Counted from the first letter of the stretch, positions 32,101 to 43,979 are shown. The stretch: 64,000 bases of DNA from Saccharina japonica (GCA_008828725.1 MEHQ01001281.1:27339-91338), one strand, 5' to 3'. Program-made: numbers and translations. The notes: a model not told the origin generated them from the letters alone.

Positions 32101-35100
32101 GAAGAACGCTGGAGATGCTGACCGCTCCATGCGCCGGAGCCGCGGTGTACGCCTTTCGCGCAGGGCCTGTCGGCGCTTCTCGCCTCCTAGGCGGTGAATC
32201 CGGGAGAGTGGTGGTCTCTCGTGCGCACCCCCCAGACAGTCGGCCGCGCATGACGGGGAGCTCTAGAGCGGCTGCGCTGGCAGCGGGAGGAGGCAGTAGG
32301 AGATGGGGCCTATCGGGTCCGGGGGAGTGAGATGCGGAGGCGGTGGGGCTTTGGCGGGGGTCGAGAATGGGAGATGGATCATGCGTGTCGGGCGTGGAGG
32401 GAAGCGGTGGGGAGGGGGGGGACGAGGAAGCGTCATGTCCGTTCGATGCTGCTGCTAGATCCGCGAGGAGTTGCGTGGTGAATGAGGCGATGCGACGGGG
32501 GAGGCGTGACCGCAGGCGAAAAACTCGCTTTTGTCGCGAAGGGGAGCGTGGGATCGCGTGGTGAGGTTGGAGGACTGGGACNNNNNNNNNNNNNNNNNNN
32601 NNNNNAACACTTGGGCGCTCATTGCGTTGTTTCCATATATTACAAAGAAACGTTTTGCTAATCTTATCTCCTTCCTGTTTCGCCGCCTGTGGCCACCATC
32701 TATCTCCTAAGATAGCGATCGTTTTCTCGCTACTATTCAGTGTACCAAACTGCTCCATGTCACACTCGTCTATTTTCCTCATCTCCTCTAGCACATCCCT
32801 TTCCTCCTTGTACCTTTCACATTCTCCCACTATGTTGATTCTACTCTCTATGGCTTTGCCACATGGGGGGTGTACTTCATTCATATTCATGCATGGCCGT
32901 AGCCGTATGACCATAAACCCTCGCACCTCTGCAATGCCGGGATGGCAACACGTTGGGTTTTCACGAACCAGGCAGATGTTGCTTGCACCGAGGGGAGGGG
33001 GGGGGGGGGGGGGGGGGGGGGGAGAGAGGGGTTATGGACGAGATGAAATGGTTATACCTGGCACCTGGTGGTACCCCTTCGTATATATATATATTATTTT
33101 ATTTTTCACACTTTTGCCTTTCGTGGTTGGCCGTGTTCCAGTGTTTTGCCTAGCTTCAGGCAAACAAAAAGACGAATCTCCGTGCTGCCAGCAAACATCG
33201 AAACGACACTCCTCCAGCCGTTTTTCCCCCCGAAAGTTTGAGTGATGTAAATATGATGCATTGGCCGTGTTCCTCGTTTCGCAAACACGGCTATGTACAG
33301 CTGTACTCCATATTCGATCAGAAACAGCAGCGGTATATGTAGCGTCCAGAAACAATGGATGCTATACGAATACGAACAGAGTTAACCCCTACCCATTCCC
33401 CCTCCCACCTCCCCCGGTGCCCCGCCCCCCCTCCCCTCCCCTCCCTCCCTCCATCCTCCCTTCCTACCTCCCTCCCTCCCTCCTCCCTCCCTCCCTCCCT
33501 CCTCCCTCCCTCCCCCTCCTCCCTCCCTCCCTCCCACCGTCTGCTCCCGCCAGATCCTCTGCGTGACCCTGTGGAGCCTGGACGACTACTGGTACTACGC
33601 TCTCTTCACCCTCGTGATGCTCGTGCTCTTCGAGGCCATGCTGTGCGTGCAGCGGCAGAAGAACCTGGAGATGCTCCGCTCCATGCGCCGCGAGCCGACC
33701 GTGGTGTACGCGCTTCGCGCCGGGCGCTGGCGGCGCGTCTCCTCCGAGGCGGTGACACCGGGAGAGGTGGTGTCTCTCGTGGCGCGACCCCAGACAGTCG
33801 CGAGCGCCATGCGGGAGGCTCAGCGGCGCGCTGGGGGCAGCGGGGGAGGAGGCAGAGGGAGAGGGCAGTTTGGGTTTCCGGGGGGGATGAGAGGCGGAGG
33901 CGGTGGGCTTGCGGGGGGGGGTCAGATGGGGATGGACATCGTGTCGGGCGGGGGAGGGAGCGGTGGGGAGGGGGGGGACGAGGAAGCTCTGTCCCCGTTC
34001 GATCTGCTGCTGATGCGAGGGAGTTGCGTGGTGAATGAGGCCATGCTGACGGGGGAGAGCGTGCCGCAGGCGAAAACCTCGCTTTTGTCGGCGGGGGGGA
34101 GCGGGGACGCGTGGGTGAGGGTGGAGGACGGGACCGACTCGCCCCTCCGAAAGCACATCATTTTCAGCGGCACGAAGGTACTTTTTTTTTGTTTCATAGT
34201 ACATATCTGCATTGTCTGTCGATGCACGTATACGTAGCGAAGCACAACACGGAAGGGAAGTGCGCTGGTATCAACCTTCTAGGCATGCCTTAAAGGAAGA
34301 GCGTGCAGCACTACGAGTATGGCGGCCATTGATAAGGCAAACGTAGAGATAAGACAGGCCAAAAATCGACTTTTTCCCGATTTTTAACTCAATATGGTGT
34401 CCAAGCGATTTCTCCCGCTTTTTCGGCCTTACCCCGAGCGATTTCTCCCGGTTTAAGGCCGGTTTTGGCCTTATCCCCGAGTTAAGGCATACCTGGTATG
34501 TGGCCTTAAATTGGGATAAGGAAAAACTAGCAATAAGGCAGGTTCAAAAAAAAAAAAAAAAAAAAAAACGTAAAACAACTGCCTTGTCCCATTCCTGCCT
34601 TATTATTTGGTACCCACTGAACTCCATACTTGTTGTATATACCACCTTCCCTGACACCTTCAGGTCGGTCGGGTCGCCTTGCTTTTTCCGAAACCCTCGT
34701 AACTATATACGTATCGTTTTTGTTGTTTTGTTTTTTGCGTGTGTATATATATATATATTGTTTTTGGCTTCTCGCACAACGTTTCCCCTCGTACGTGGCA
34801 TGATCACAGGTGCTGCAGCACGCTGATGAAGACAGCGGTGTTGGCGATGCCGGCGGTGGCGGCGGCGGCGACGGTTCGAGTAGACAAGGAGGCGGGGCGC
34901 AAGGCGGGGAAGGGGTCGCCTCTTTAGCGGGCCTTCCGCCCCCTCCGGACAAGGGGTGTCCCTGCGTGGTGCTCCGCACGGGCTTCGAGACGAGCCAGGG
35001 GCAGCTGATGAAGACCATCCTGTTCGCGACGAAGAGGGTGGCCGCGGGGAGCGACTGGGAGACAGGGGTGTTCATTTTCATCCTTCTCGTCTTCGCGGCG

Positions 35101-38100
35101 GTCGCGTCGGCCTTCGTCCTCGCCGAGGTGAGAGGATGGGGCGGGTAGCGGGTAACAATGTAGTGGGTAGTGGGTAGTAGGCAGTGAGTAGCGGGTAGCC
35201 GGTAGCGGGTAGCGGGTAGCGGGTAGCGGGTAGTGGGCAGCGGGTAGCGAATAGTGGGTAGTGGGTAGCGGCTGGTGGGTTGCGGGTAGCGGGTAATGGG
35301 TTGCAGTTATAGCGGTTAGCGGTTAGTGGGTAGCATAGCGCATATGATAGTGGTCAGTCGGTATATAGCGGGCAGGGCGTAGCGGGAGGCTGTTGCAGCA
35401 GTGTACACTTATCTGCCCGTGCGTGCGCATGAAGCGTCAACCCCTTAAGAACTGCCCCCACGTTTGGGAGACTAATTTTTATCCAAGAGTTTCGTCATTT
35501 TTGCAGTAGTGAAAGGGGGTGGATATCAGACGCTCTGCTGTCGCTTGTGGCGTGGGTAGACGGCCCCCTAGCGCTCAGCGCCTACCCAGTGCAACGTGTG
35601 TCGTGCTTGGTGGCGTCGTGTTCGCCTCCACCGGTAACCGCCGGCGGTGAAGCGTCGGACGCAGTTAATGTCTCACGTGGCTCTCTCGCTGAACGCTCCG
35701 AAATTTTTGTCATAAAGTTGTTAAAAAAAAGTACGCACGCCTTTCGTCGTCCCCTTTTCAGCACGTAGGAGACGGGGGGGGTTTTGTCGCTAACGCGCCA
35801 GGTAAACCCACCCGTTGCCATCTCGTCCGTTCTTCCGTCTGTCTGTCGGTTTTGTTCGTCTGTTCGTCGGCACGTTCGTCTGTTCCGTCGGTAGGGTCTC
35901 GCCGACGAGACCCGCAACCCGTTCAAGCTGGTCCTCCACTGCATCATGATCCTCACGAGCGTGATCCCCCCCGAGCTGCCGATCGAGCTCAGCCTCGCGG
36001 TGATGAACTCCCTCACGGCGCTCACGCAGTCGCTCATCTTCTGCACCGAGCCCTTCCGCATCCCCCTCGCCGGGAAGGTCGACGTCTGCTGCTTCGACAA
36101 GACCGGGACTCTCACCTCCGACAACCTCGTCATGAAGGGCGTCGCGGGGGCGCCTGGAGGCGACGGCCCCGACGGAGGCGGGGCGGGAGGGGGGGGCGGG
36201 GGTGGGGGCGGGAAAGAGGCCTCCCCGAAACCGGCTACGGTGACGGTACCTGTGGCCGAGTTGGGCGAGGTGCCCACCCGTATCCTGGCCGGATGTCACT
36301 CTTTGGTGACCCTTAACGGGGCGCTTATCGGGGACTCGGTTGAGGTGGCAACCCTCAAAGGCCTCGGCTGGGCCTGCCTCAGGGGAGGGCTCGTCGTGCC
36401 CAAGGCTTCCGCGAGGGCGACGAGAGCGCTTAGCAGAGAACGCGACCGTCAATCGGCGGCGGCGGCGGCGGCGACGGCGGCGGGCAATGGCTCAGGCGCG
36501 GCGGGCGGCGGCGGCGGCGGTGGTGGTAGCGGACCTGACCCCGCCTTGAGACCGCTTCAGGTGGCACACTCCTGGTCGTTCGACCCGTCGCTGCGAAGGA
36601 TGTGCACAGCGGTCCACCTCGCCGCGGGAACAACAGGAATCGCGGCTCCCGGCCCGACCTCCGCGGGAGATCGCGAGGGTGTAGCAGGCGGTGGCGGCGG
36701 CGTTCCGGCGTTTCATGACCGCATCTGGATCGTGGCGAAGGGCGCCCCGGAGTCGCTGGAGCCCCTGCTGTTGGACGCACCGCCCAACTACCGCTCGACG
36801 TTCCTGCACCACATGGGGCAGGGGTCGCGGGTACTGGCGCTGGCGTACCGCGCGCTCGAGCCCGCGGTGGGCGTGGCGGCGTGTCGGCGGATGTCCCGCG
36901 CCGCGGCCGAGGAGGGCCTGCGGTTCGGGGGTTTCCTAGTCCTCGGCTGCCCGATAAAGCCGGACGCGCCGTACGTCGTGCGGGAGCTGCGGGAGTCGAG
37001 CCACGCCGTGGCGATGATCACCGGCGACGGGGCCCTGACCGCGGCCGACGTGGCGAGGCAGGTGGGGATGATCGACCACCCGCCTTCAAGGACGCTGGTC
37101 CTGTCGTTGATAGACCGAGGAGCGTCTACGGGGGGAGCGGCGGGGAAGAGCGGCGGTGGCGGCGGAGGAGCCGAAAACAACGGCGACGGGCGCACTGGTG
37201 TCAAGAAGGCGGAGGCGGAAGGCCTCCTCGCAGCGGCGGCGGCGGCGGCGGACGGAACTCCGGCGGCGTCTCTCTGCTGGGTACCCCTGGCGGGAGGCTT
37301 AACGGGGGCGGCGAGCGGCGGCGGCGGTACCACGGACGACGGCAGCGGGGTCATTCCCTTCGATGCTGGCGGCCTCGCCGCCCTGGCGGAGCGCCACGCC
37401 CTGTGCGTCACCGGCGACGTACTGCCCCACGTAGGGGCAATGGCGCTTGCCCTCCCCGATGCGAGCGCGAACCCTAAGGTGACAGCCACGGCCGTGGTTG
37501 GTCAAGACCGAAACGCGTCGGTGGCTACAGCAGCGGCGGCGGCGTCGGTGGCGCACTCCCCGCTCTCCGCCCTCTGCTCTCACGTGACCGTGTTCGCCCG
37601 CGTGTCGCCCGCCCAGAAGGAGCTGATCGTTGGCGAGCTGAACGCCACGGGGCGGACGACCGTGATGTGCGGCGATGGAACCAACGACGTCGGGGCACTC
37701 CGCCGCGCGCACGTAGGGATCTCCATCGTCAACTCTCCCGAACTCGAAAAGCGTCTGGAGGCGTTTATTGGGGGAGAGCAGAGGCGGGCGGAGCGGGACG
37801 GCCTTGCAGCAGCCGGGGACGGTGACGCCGAGGGCGGGAGCGCGCGTAGGCGTAAGAGCTACCGCGTGTCGGAGGCGAAGCAGAGCAGGATGCTGGCCTC
37901 GCGGGAGATCGAGGAGCAGGACCTTGACCCGGCGCTGGTTAAGCTAGGGGACGCGTCCATCGCGTCCCCCTTCACCGCCAAGACCACCTCGGTGGGGTGC
38001 GTTCTCGCGGTAGTACGGCAGGGGAGGTGCACGCTGGTCACTACCCTCCAAGTTTACAAGGTAAGGGAGGAAAACGCTGGGAAGTGGCGCGCCGTTCGCT

Positions 38101-39814
38101 GTTGCGTGGTCGGTCCCTCCCGAGGGCGTATGTAGGGCGTTTGAGGTTGAGACGCCCTATTTTTAGCTGTGTGTGTGCCTCACGAGCGCTCGCGTAGACG
38201 GCATGGTCCACGGGCCTTTGCTAGGGTGTAGCGTATGTTTTTACGTTCAGACACGCCTCTTTTTCGAGTGTCTGCGCACGCGGGTCGTCATGCGCGTGAA
38301 TAGCAATGGTGGTGTCGAAATAGCTGTTGTCCGCGCGATTTCCTTTTGCACCTCACGTTCCCTTTCTGCCCACCTCCACCCCCCCCCCCCTTACCTCCCT
38401 TTGCCATCAGGTCCTGGCTCTCAACTGCCTCACCTCGGCCTACATGCTGTCGGCGCTGTACCTCAAGGGGGTCAAGCAGGGAGACGGCCAGATGACCGTC
38501 CTCGGACTAGTCGTGTCGGCTTTCTTCTTCTGCGCAAGCCGGTCGACCCCTCTCCGCCGCCTGTCCGCCGAGCGCCCCCCCGCGCGCATTTTCTGCGCGC
38601 AGGCCTGCTTGTCGGTGCTGGGCCAGTTCTCGGCCCACCTCTTGGCCCTCCTGGCGATAACGCGGCTCTGCGAGGAGCACGTTAACCCGGAGGACCCCTC
38701 GGTGATGCCGGATGGGCCGTTCCGACCCAACACGTTCAACTCGGCGGTGTTTCTATTATCGTCGGTTATGCAGGTGGGTCCAGTTGTAGTAGTGTTTACG
38801 ACTTAAGCCCAGCTTGGACAAAAATGGTTGATATGATAGTCCACACTACCAATAAATCCTAAGTTATATCTTTCGTCCGAGAATTTTCACAGCCTTCTGA
38901 GAATTTTCCGAGAATTTTCCGAGAGTTTTCCCAGCCTTCTGAGAAATTTCCCAGGCGGTCGGGGATAAGGTTAGGGATTTAAGTAAAGTACACGCTCAAC
39001 CATTTTGTCGAAGCTGGGCCAAGGTGCTTACAGCCCTCGGTGGGAGGGGCGGGGGTTGGTTGGGTGGGTGTATCTCGCGCGTGGGTTTTCGGTGTGGGTA
39101 GGCGGTTTGAAGGGGGACGGGGTGGTGGGGGGTCTCGACTTGGCTTTTTTATGTGGGCAGGCGGTTTGCGAGGGGAAAGGGGGGTGAGGGGGTAAAAGGT
39201 ATCTATTTTTCTCCGCTGTTTCTGCCGCTGTCTCGCCAAGAGGCCTGAGGCACGAGGGGGGCTGCGATATATACGAAAGGCGTTTGTGCTGACAGCCCCT
39301 CGGAGCTCGGAGCTTCTCCATCTCCTCCGACAATTTTTCCCTCCCTCCGCGTCTCCCCCCCCGCCCCCCGATCTCCTCCGAAAATTAATTCCTCCCTCCA
39401 ACCCTCCCTCCATCCTTGCCGCGCTCTCCTGGTCAGGTGAACACCTTCGCGGCGAACTACACGGGCCACCCCTTCATGCAGTCCCTCCGGGAAAACCGTC
39501 CCATGTGGTACATCATCCTCGGGGCTTACGCCTCCCTCGCGGTAGCGGCTTCCGGCCTCGCGCCCTCCCTCGAGGCTTGGCTGCAGCTCGCTCCGTTCCC
39601 AGAAGGGCTGCGCGCGCCCCTGGTAATGGTTCTAGCTGCCGACACGGCGCTGGTGTTTTTGGTGGAGAATGGGACAGGGTGGTGGGCGAGACGTCGCTCT
39701 GGAGGAGGCGTGTCGCAGAGGGGGTCGGGGAGGCGAGCGGGAAGAAGTACGGTTGCTGTTGGCGGCGGTAGGAAGAAAAAGGAACGGAAACGCTCGAAGC
39801 GGAGCGTTGACTGA
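27133..39814 (+). CDS. ATP13A1: P5A-type P-type ATPase (ER transmembrane helix dislocase)
   Basis: P5A ATPases (human ATP13A1, yeast Spf1) sit in the ER membrane and extract misinserted transmembrane helices using ATP. Exons are 27133-27420 (ATG in ACCATGG), probably 27539-27578, 30575-30838, 33554-34177, 34810-35127, 35895-38060, 38411-38773 and 39437-39814, about 1470 residues. Landmarks: two N-terminal membrane segments in exon 1; APFFVFQ followed by LWSLDDYWYYALFTLVML; TGES at 34049-34060; CVVLRTGFETSQGQL; the P5-type PPELP membrane motif in LTSVIPPELPIELSLAV; the phosphorylation site DKTGTLT (Asp at 36096); AKGAPESLEPLL; MCGDGTNDVGALRRAHVG; LGDASIASPFTAK; six-helix C-terminal region. Gly/Ala-rich insertions interrupt the nucleotide-binding domain. 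The usual TGDN reads TGDG (37020-37031). The second exon is weakly supported: it is 40 nt, so its phase does not match exon 3 starting at 30575, though a start at 30567 would fit. Intron 3 contains an assembly duplication and gap. Confidence 0.92.
28970..29215 (+). repeat. CTG triplet repeat tracts in P5A intron
   Basis: Two long CTG runs (about 29020-29060 and 29085-29122) and shorter ones are separated by a recurring TTTGGAGCGTTTGCTGAA unit. They lie in the long 5' intron of the ATPase gene. The Leu- or Ser-rich open frames over them are artefacts. Confidence 0.9.
29322..29432 (+). repeat. Dispersed ~110-bp repeat copy
   Basis: GGGGACCTACCTGGTATATA is followed by CGATATTTGGTCCCTAGTTA and TACTATGGTTCTCCGTAATA. 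It is the same family as 1595-1705 and 52155-52268. Confidence 0.55.
29631..29698. mobile_element. Hairpin element with TGTCCGTAAATA arms
   Basis: TGTCCGTAAATACAAGAACC pairs with the inverted GGACA end, and the centre GTTTGGGTAT/ATACCCAAAC is also palindromic. A half-copy (TCCTTATATTTCCGGACA) lies at about 29825-29842. It is related to 10192-10264 and 15885-15961. Confidence 0.5.
30112..30330 (-). repeat. GATC-rich repeat, copy 4 (inverted)
   Basis: The minus strand reads CATGTTGCCGGGTGGGGCCC and then the segment with CTGGGTTGGATC and CACAACCTCTCGCAACGACA. It is flanked by GATCATGATC-type units. It lies in the long 5' intron of the P5A ATPase gene. Confidence 0.6.
30923..30990 (+). repeat. 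CTTGCCTTAGTCATTTGACC repeat, degraded copy
   Basis: TCATTTGTTCTTGCCTTAGT and TTTGGACCAATTAGACCACC carry extra or missing single bases relative to other copies, and a long poly-G precedes them. The error pattern resembles that of the adjacent low-quality stretch 31016-32581. Confidence 0.65.
31016..32581 (+). pseudogene. Degraded duplicate of 32606-34133, with broken copy of P5A exon 4
   Basis: This block repeats the next 1.5 kb in the same order: the LINE tail, the CATGCATGG repeat, the TCCC/CCT-rich stretch and then P5A exon 4 from about 31990. It carries many single-base insertions, deletions and substitutions. The exon copy is frame-broken many times over, while the copy at 33554-34177 is intact. 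It ends directly at the run of Ns. Unpolished long-read sequence extending a contig into a gap is the likeliest explanation; a real decayed exon duplication is the alternative. Confidence 0.8.
32582..32605. other. Assembly gap (24 Ns)
   Basis: A run of 24 ambiguous bases inside intron 3 of the P5A ATPase gene, between the two versions of the same sequence. Confidence 0.98.
32606..32868 (-). mobile_element. Non-LTR retrotransposon (LINE) 3' coding remnant
   Basis: The minus strand encodes a continuous stretch reading CERYKEERDVLEEMRKID and then FLCNIWKQRNERP. This resembles the cysteine-containing region after the reverse-transcriptase domain of LINE polyproteins, where a C-x(n)-R segment follows the RNase H or RT core. 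It is truncated by the N gap. A degraded duplicate occupies about 31016-31260. No reverse-transcriptase core is present in the window. Confidence 0.5.
32872..32982 (+). repeat. CATGCATGGCCGTAGTCGTA repeat, copy
   Basis: CATGCATGGCCGTAGCCGTA, GACCATAAACCCTCGCACCT and CTGCAATGCCGGGATGGCAA are followed by GGTTTTCACGAACCAGGCAG. It is the same family as 7256-7371, followed by a poly-G run. A degraded duplicate sits near 31280-31390. Confidence 0.75.
35155..35345 (+). repeat. GGGTAGC/GGGTAGT heptamer array
   Basis: About 190 bp of degenerate 7-bp units (GGGTAGC, GGGTAGT, GGGCAGC, GGTTAGC) lie in P5A intron 5, starting 28 bases after the donor. Runs of GGG every 7 bases give G-quadruplex potential on the sense strand. 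Confidence 0.85.
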
Positions 39815-40971
39815 TTGGTTGGTTGCTTGACTTGGTTGACCGGCTGGGTGACGTAGGGACTGGCTAATTTGGCGGACCTAATGTGGCTGGCTTACTTACT
39901 GATTGGCTCAACTGACTGATTTGTGGTTGGCTTAGTCGCTGATTGGCTGACTTACTGATTAGCTGGCTATCTGATTGGCTGACTCACTGCCTGATTGGCC
40001 CACGAACTGATGGGCTGACTGCTGTGTAACTGGCGAGGTTGTATGGTATTGCATCGCATTGTATCGTATGACTGGAAGAGGCGCGTTTCGGTTGAATCGC
40101 GCTCGGCTCGGCTTTTGCTGTCGGAAGGAGGGCGCGAACTTTATTTTGCCTTCGCGTCGATGTTTCGAGAGAGGGAACCCACACGTCTTGCGTGGGGCCC
40201 ACCCGTCTTGAGCGGGGCCCACCCGGCTTGAGGGGGACCCACCCATCTTGTGGGGGGGGGGGGGATCCTTGGAGGAAAAACAGGGAGGAAATAGAGTATA
40301 ACTAGTGTGAAATATGGCTTCGTTTTATTTGCGCCTGTCTCCTCCGGAGTGCGATTTTGGCTTGTCTCGATTTGCCCTGTTCTCTGTCTAGGGGTGGGGC
40401 ATATTTTGTTGTGTGCGGAGGCTACACGTACTACTGCTGTTGCTCTGAGTTATAGCTTCGTTTGTTGTTTTTTCCGGTGTGCCGCCTGTGCTGCTGTTCA
40501 GTGATCAGAATGCTACTGTTGTCCGTTTTTTGCATGTTGGGGATGAGGGGCGGTGGGAAAATTTTGTCATGATAGTTACGTAGCTTCTGCTTTCTGCGAG
40601 GCCTCTCTATGGCGTTGCCCTGTGTGCGTTATTGGCGGCATGCGGTTTGCAGTGTGTGGAGGCGGTGGGAGGTTGGGAGTATTGCGAGGTCACTTTCTTT
40701 CGCGTTCTGCGGGACCCCCTTTTAGCTACGATAGGTGTATTGGGGGTAGCCGCTCTTGGGGCGTTGGTCTGATGTGTGCGTTGTTGGCAGCTCGCCGTGA
40801 CAGCCCGAGCACGTCAGTCAGATGCTCGATCCGAAAGGGAAATCACGCGACACTACTATTAATATTCCTCTTTCGGGAAGCGACCCACAAAAAAGTGAAA
40901 AGTGCCATCTATTTCAACGGTCTTTTTGTATTGTGAGCGCACACAGCCGTGCAGAAGTACAGTCGTGCAGT

Positions 40972-41046
40972 AGTGCCGGTTGCCGCTATAGTGCCGGTAT
41001 GCGTCAGGCAACAATACCGGCACTACACGTAGCGGCAACCGGCACT
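40972..41046. mobile_element. 75-bp perfect-type hairpin (AGTGCCGGTTGCCGCTATAG)
   Basis: The arm AGTGCCGGTTGCCGCTATAG with GTGCCGGTAT is answered by ATACCGGCACTAC and TAGCGGCAACCGGCACT around a loop of about 13 bases. A diverged relative lies at about 10055-10110 (ATGCCGGTTGCCGCTATAGT and TACCGGCACTAC). A MITE-like element is likely. Confidence 0.6.
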
Positions 41047-42592
41047 GCTACTCCGCACGCTGCCAACACGTGTTAATACCATCTATCTGTGCCAAGCGAT
41101 TTCACAGGCACTTTGTAAGCGGGCAGCCGGCACCACCTAACCGGCACTATAGAGGGACCACTACTTTAGTATCATGTTTGCGCGCGTGTGTCAGGTACCA
41201 TGTGGTAGTCCGACGCCCACCCTTTCTTGTAATATTTTTGTTTTGTCGGAGGGTTTTGAACGATTGACTAGACTATAATTGCAGTCGTCGTATATTGTCG
41301 TAGGTGGTGCACCTGAAAAAAACTACCCGAGGGTATTTAAAGAAATGTAACCACATGGTCAGCAATCGCCGCCAACGCCGCCGCCGACGAAACCAAGGCT
41401 AAGTTGAAGACATACGGGGGAGAACAAACCCAGCTGATAAAGCCCGATGTGCACATTTTTTTTTTCTAATTTGTTTTTGCTAAACGTGTGGCATCTGCAA
41501 GTAACTGCCCTCCCCGCCAACAAACATCTTGTCCTCCGGCAGCAATACCCCTAATTGCTGGAGTCTCCAAAACCTAAAAAATGTGCTAGTCCGGATGCCT
41601 GACCCACCTGATCCTGTAGCCCGATAGCTGACAAACAACACACATACGAGCACACCAGTGACCTACGTCAACTCTCGGCTTCTAAGGTGTGCCCTGTGCC
41701 TTGAGTCGCACGCGACCCACCGAACACCTTGAATATATTATCGACATTGGCATTATACTAATTTACTGCACGCTACCAGGTATATATAGGAAGACAACCG
41801 CGGTTACTAACTGCGGCAGAGTCTTGTTATCGAAAGTGGAGCGCTACAGTTGTACACCTCGGAAATACAGTAGTGGACATCCTTGGCTCTACTATCGGCT
41901 CAGCGTGTCTCCAGGCAGAATAACCATACATATACACGTGGGCCGTGGGTAAAATAGAGTCGCCTCTAAAACACCGGTCTGCTTACGAGGATGCTACCAT
42001 CGCCACCGAGGCCATTGCTGCTGCTGCTTCTGCTAAGGTCAACAAAACGTCAGAACACTGTGATCAATTCAACCCCCCCCCCAAGCTCCACACCACGCCA
42101 AAAGTGTCATCTAAACGTAAAAACCACAAAACAACCCCCACGACTACGGCCATGCATGAAAATGAAGTACACCCCCCCCCCCTCCCCCCAAACCGAGCTA
42201 CCATCACTACAACTAGACGACAAGGCCGCAAGCTTCATGAGAACGAGAATGATTTCACGTCGTGCGCCCAACAGCAACCGCTGAACAACCAATCCCCAGG
42301 CTCCGCCACAAACAAACACAGAATACATGCTACATAACCCCGAGGAGCGGGGGTGGGGGTGGGGCTACTGCTGTTTGCTGCGCGTCCGAGCCATGCTGCC
42401 GCCTCTCAGGTATTTAGACTCGATCCGACAAATAGTCTGCAAAAAACGAAAAACAAAAGGCGCAAGGGTGATGAATGCCAAGCGACGCAACCATAGCAGA
42501 AAGACGAGAGATGCAGTGGAAGCGCACGACGAACAAGGCGCGGGGGGGGGGGTCGGGCGGGGGCGGGAGAGGGGGGGTGAAGGGTGGGGGTG

Positions 42593-42830
42593 TACTCGAT
42601 ATGCATGCATGGCCGTAGTCGTATGACCACAGATAAACCCTTGCATCCCTACAATGCCGGGACGGAGCATGTCGGGGTTTCACCGACCAGGCAGGCATTG
42701 CTAGCACCAAGCGTGAAGCGCCGTCAGGTGTTCGGCGAGTTGTATGAAGGGTGAGCTGCACCCTACTAAGAACCGCTTGTGAACCGGACTTGCATATGGA
42801 TGACAGCTTCAATGAGTGGGGGGGTCAACT
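42593..42830 (+). repeat. CATGCATGGCCGTAGTCGTA repeat, long copy
   Basis: Besides the usual core, this copy continues through GGCATTGCTAGCACCAAGCG, GGTGAGCTGCACCCTACTAA and GAACCGCTTGTGAACCGGAC to ATATGGATGACAGCTTCAAT. The same 230-bp extent is seen at 61817-62040, so this is closer to the full-length element than the common 100-bp copies. Confidence 0.75.
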
Positions 42831-43979
42831 AGGCTCTGCAGTTGAAAAGTGTCGGCATGCAATTTTCCGGGTACTTTGATGCGGCAGCACTGACTGGGGG
42901 CATTACACGCAAACGCGCTGGCCTTTGTATTCGTAAGAGATTGGGGAAAGGAGCGGCGAACAGTTTCACTTTCGTTTGGGGTTGAAAATTGAACAAACCA
43001 ATATCATAGCCAGCCATAGTTGGTGAACAGAAGTTGCCTGCGCGCAACGCTAGAAGGGGCTACAACTGCCTACGTATTGAGGAAAAGCTACTTTGTGACG
43101 AAAAACTAGCCAAATAGCCTACGAGTATCGATTCGCTGTCGGTGACTTACGAGTAGTCATCTGATATACCAGGTCGTTCGTAGAACACAGCAGCAATGTA
43201 ATGCGCAGCTGTACGAACAGCAGTGCGTTTACAATGCGGAATCGGCTCTTACGGTTTCATGCGGTGGAACCCCAAAAACCCGTTCGAAGTTCGTCCGATT
43301 TTGTCTTTAATTTACGATCGTGCCGGTCGTGCCGCAGTTTCAGGGTCGAGTTTTTTTTTGTTTTTTTTTTGTAGCTGTGATCAATCGATCGATCGTGCAT
43401 CATGCACTTTCTCTTACTCTCCTCTCAACTTCTCTCCGTCGTCTCCTCTTTAAGACCACCAAAAATAAACTCAACTTGTCTTTCAAGGGCCCTTTCTTTC
43501 ACCAGCTCTGCGGAACCGAAGCAATTGCTACCAAGTAACTAAGTGGTTGCCTCTGTTGCAGACTGCCTACCGTGACCAAGAAGTCGTACCACAAGCCAAA
43601 CGCGAGCATCTCGCCAATAGGTTACGAGCCACGATTCGCGAAATTTCCACTGCAAAGCAGCGGGCCACGAGGTACGCCGAGTAAAGACCACGCCTGAGGC
43701 CCGAGCTACTGCTTCCGCTGCGAGCCCCACCACAGAGCGGTCGAAAATCATCGCCATCTATCTCGAGCTACTACGAGCCGCAACAACTATTAATAGCACT
43801 GCTGTGAGCGACAACATCATACATCATCGGCGTACCGCGCTGCTGTGAAATTGGAGAACGCCACCAGCAAAAAAACACCAAGAGTACCCTCATCAACACC
43901 GTACGAGGAACCAAGCCACACCCTCGAGAGAAACCCAAACATTTTAGAGACTGGCACCGGAAAGCAGGTTTCAGTGTTA

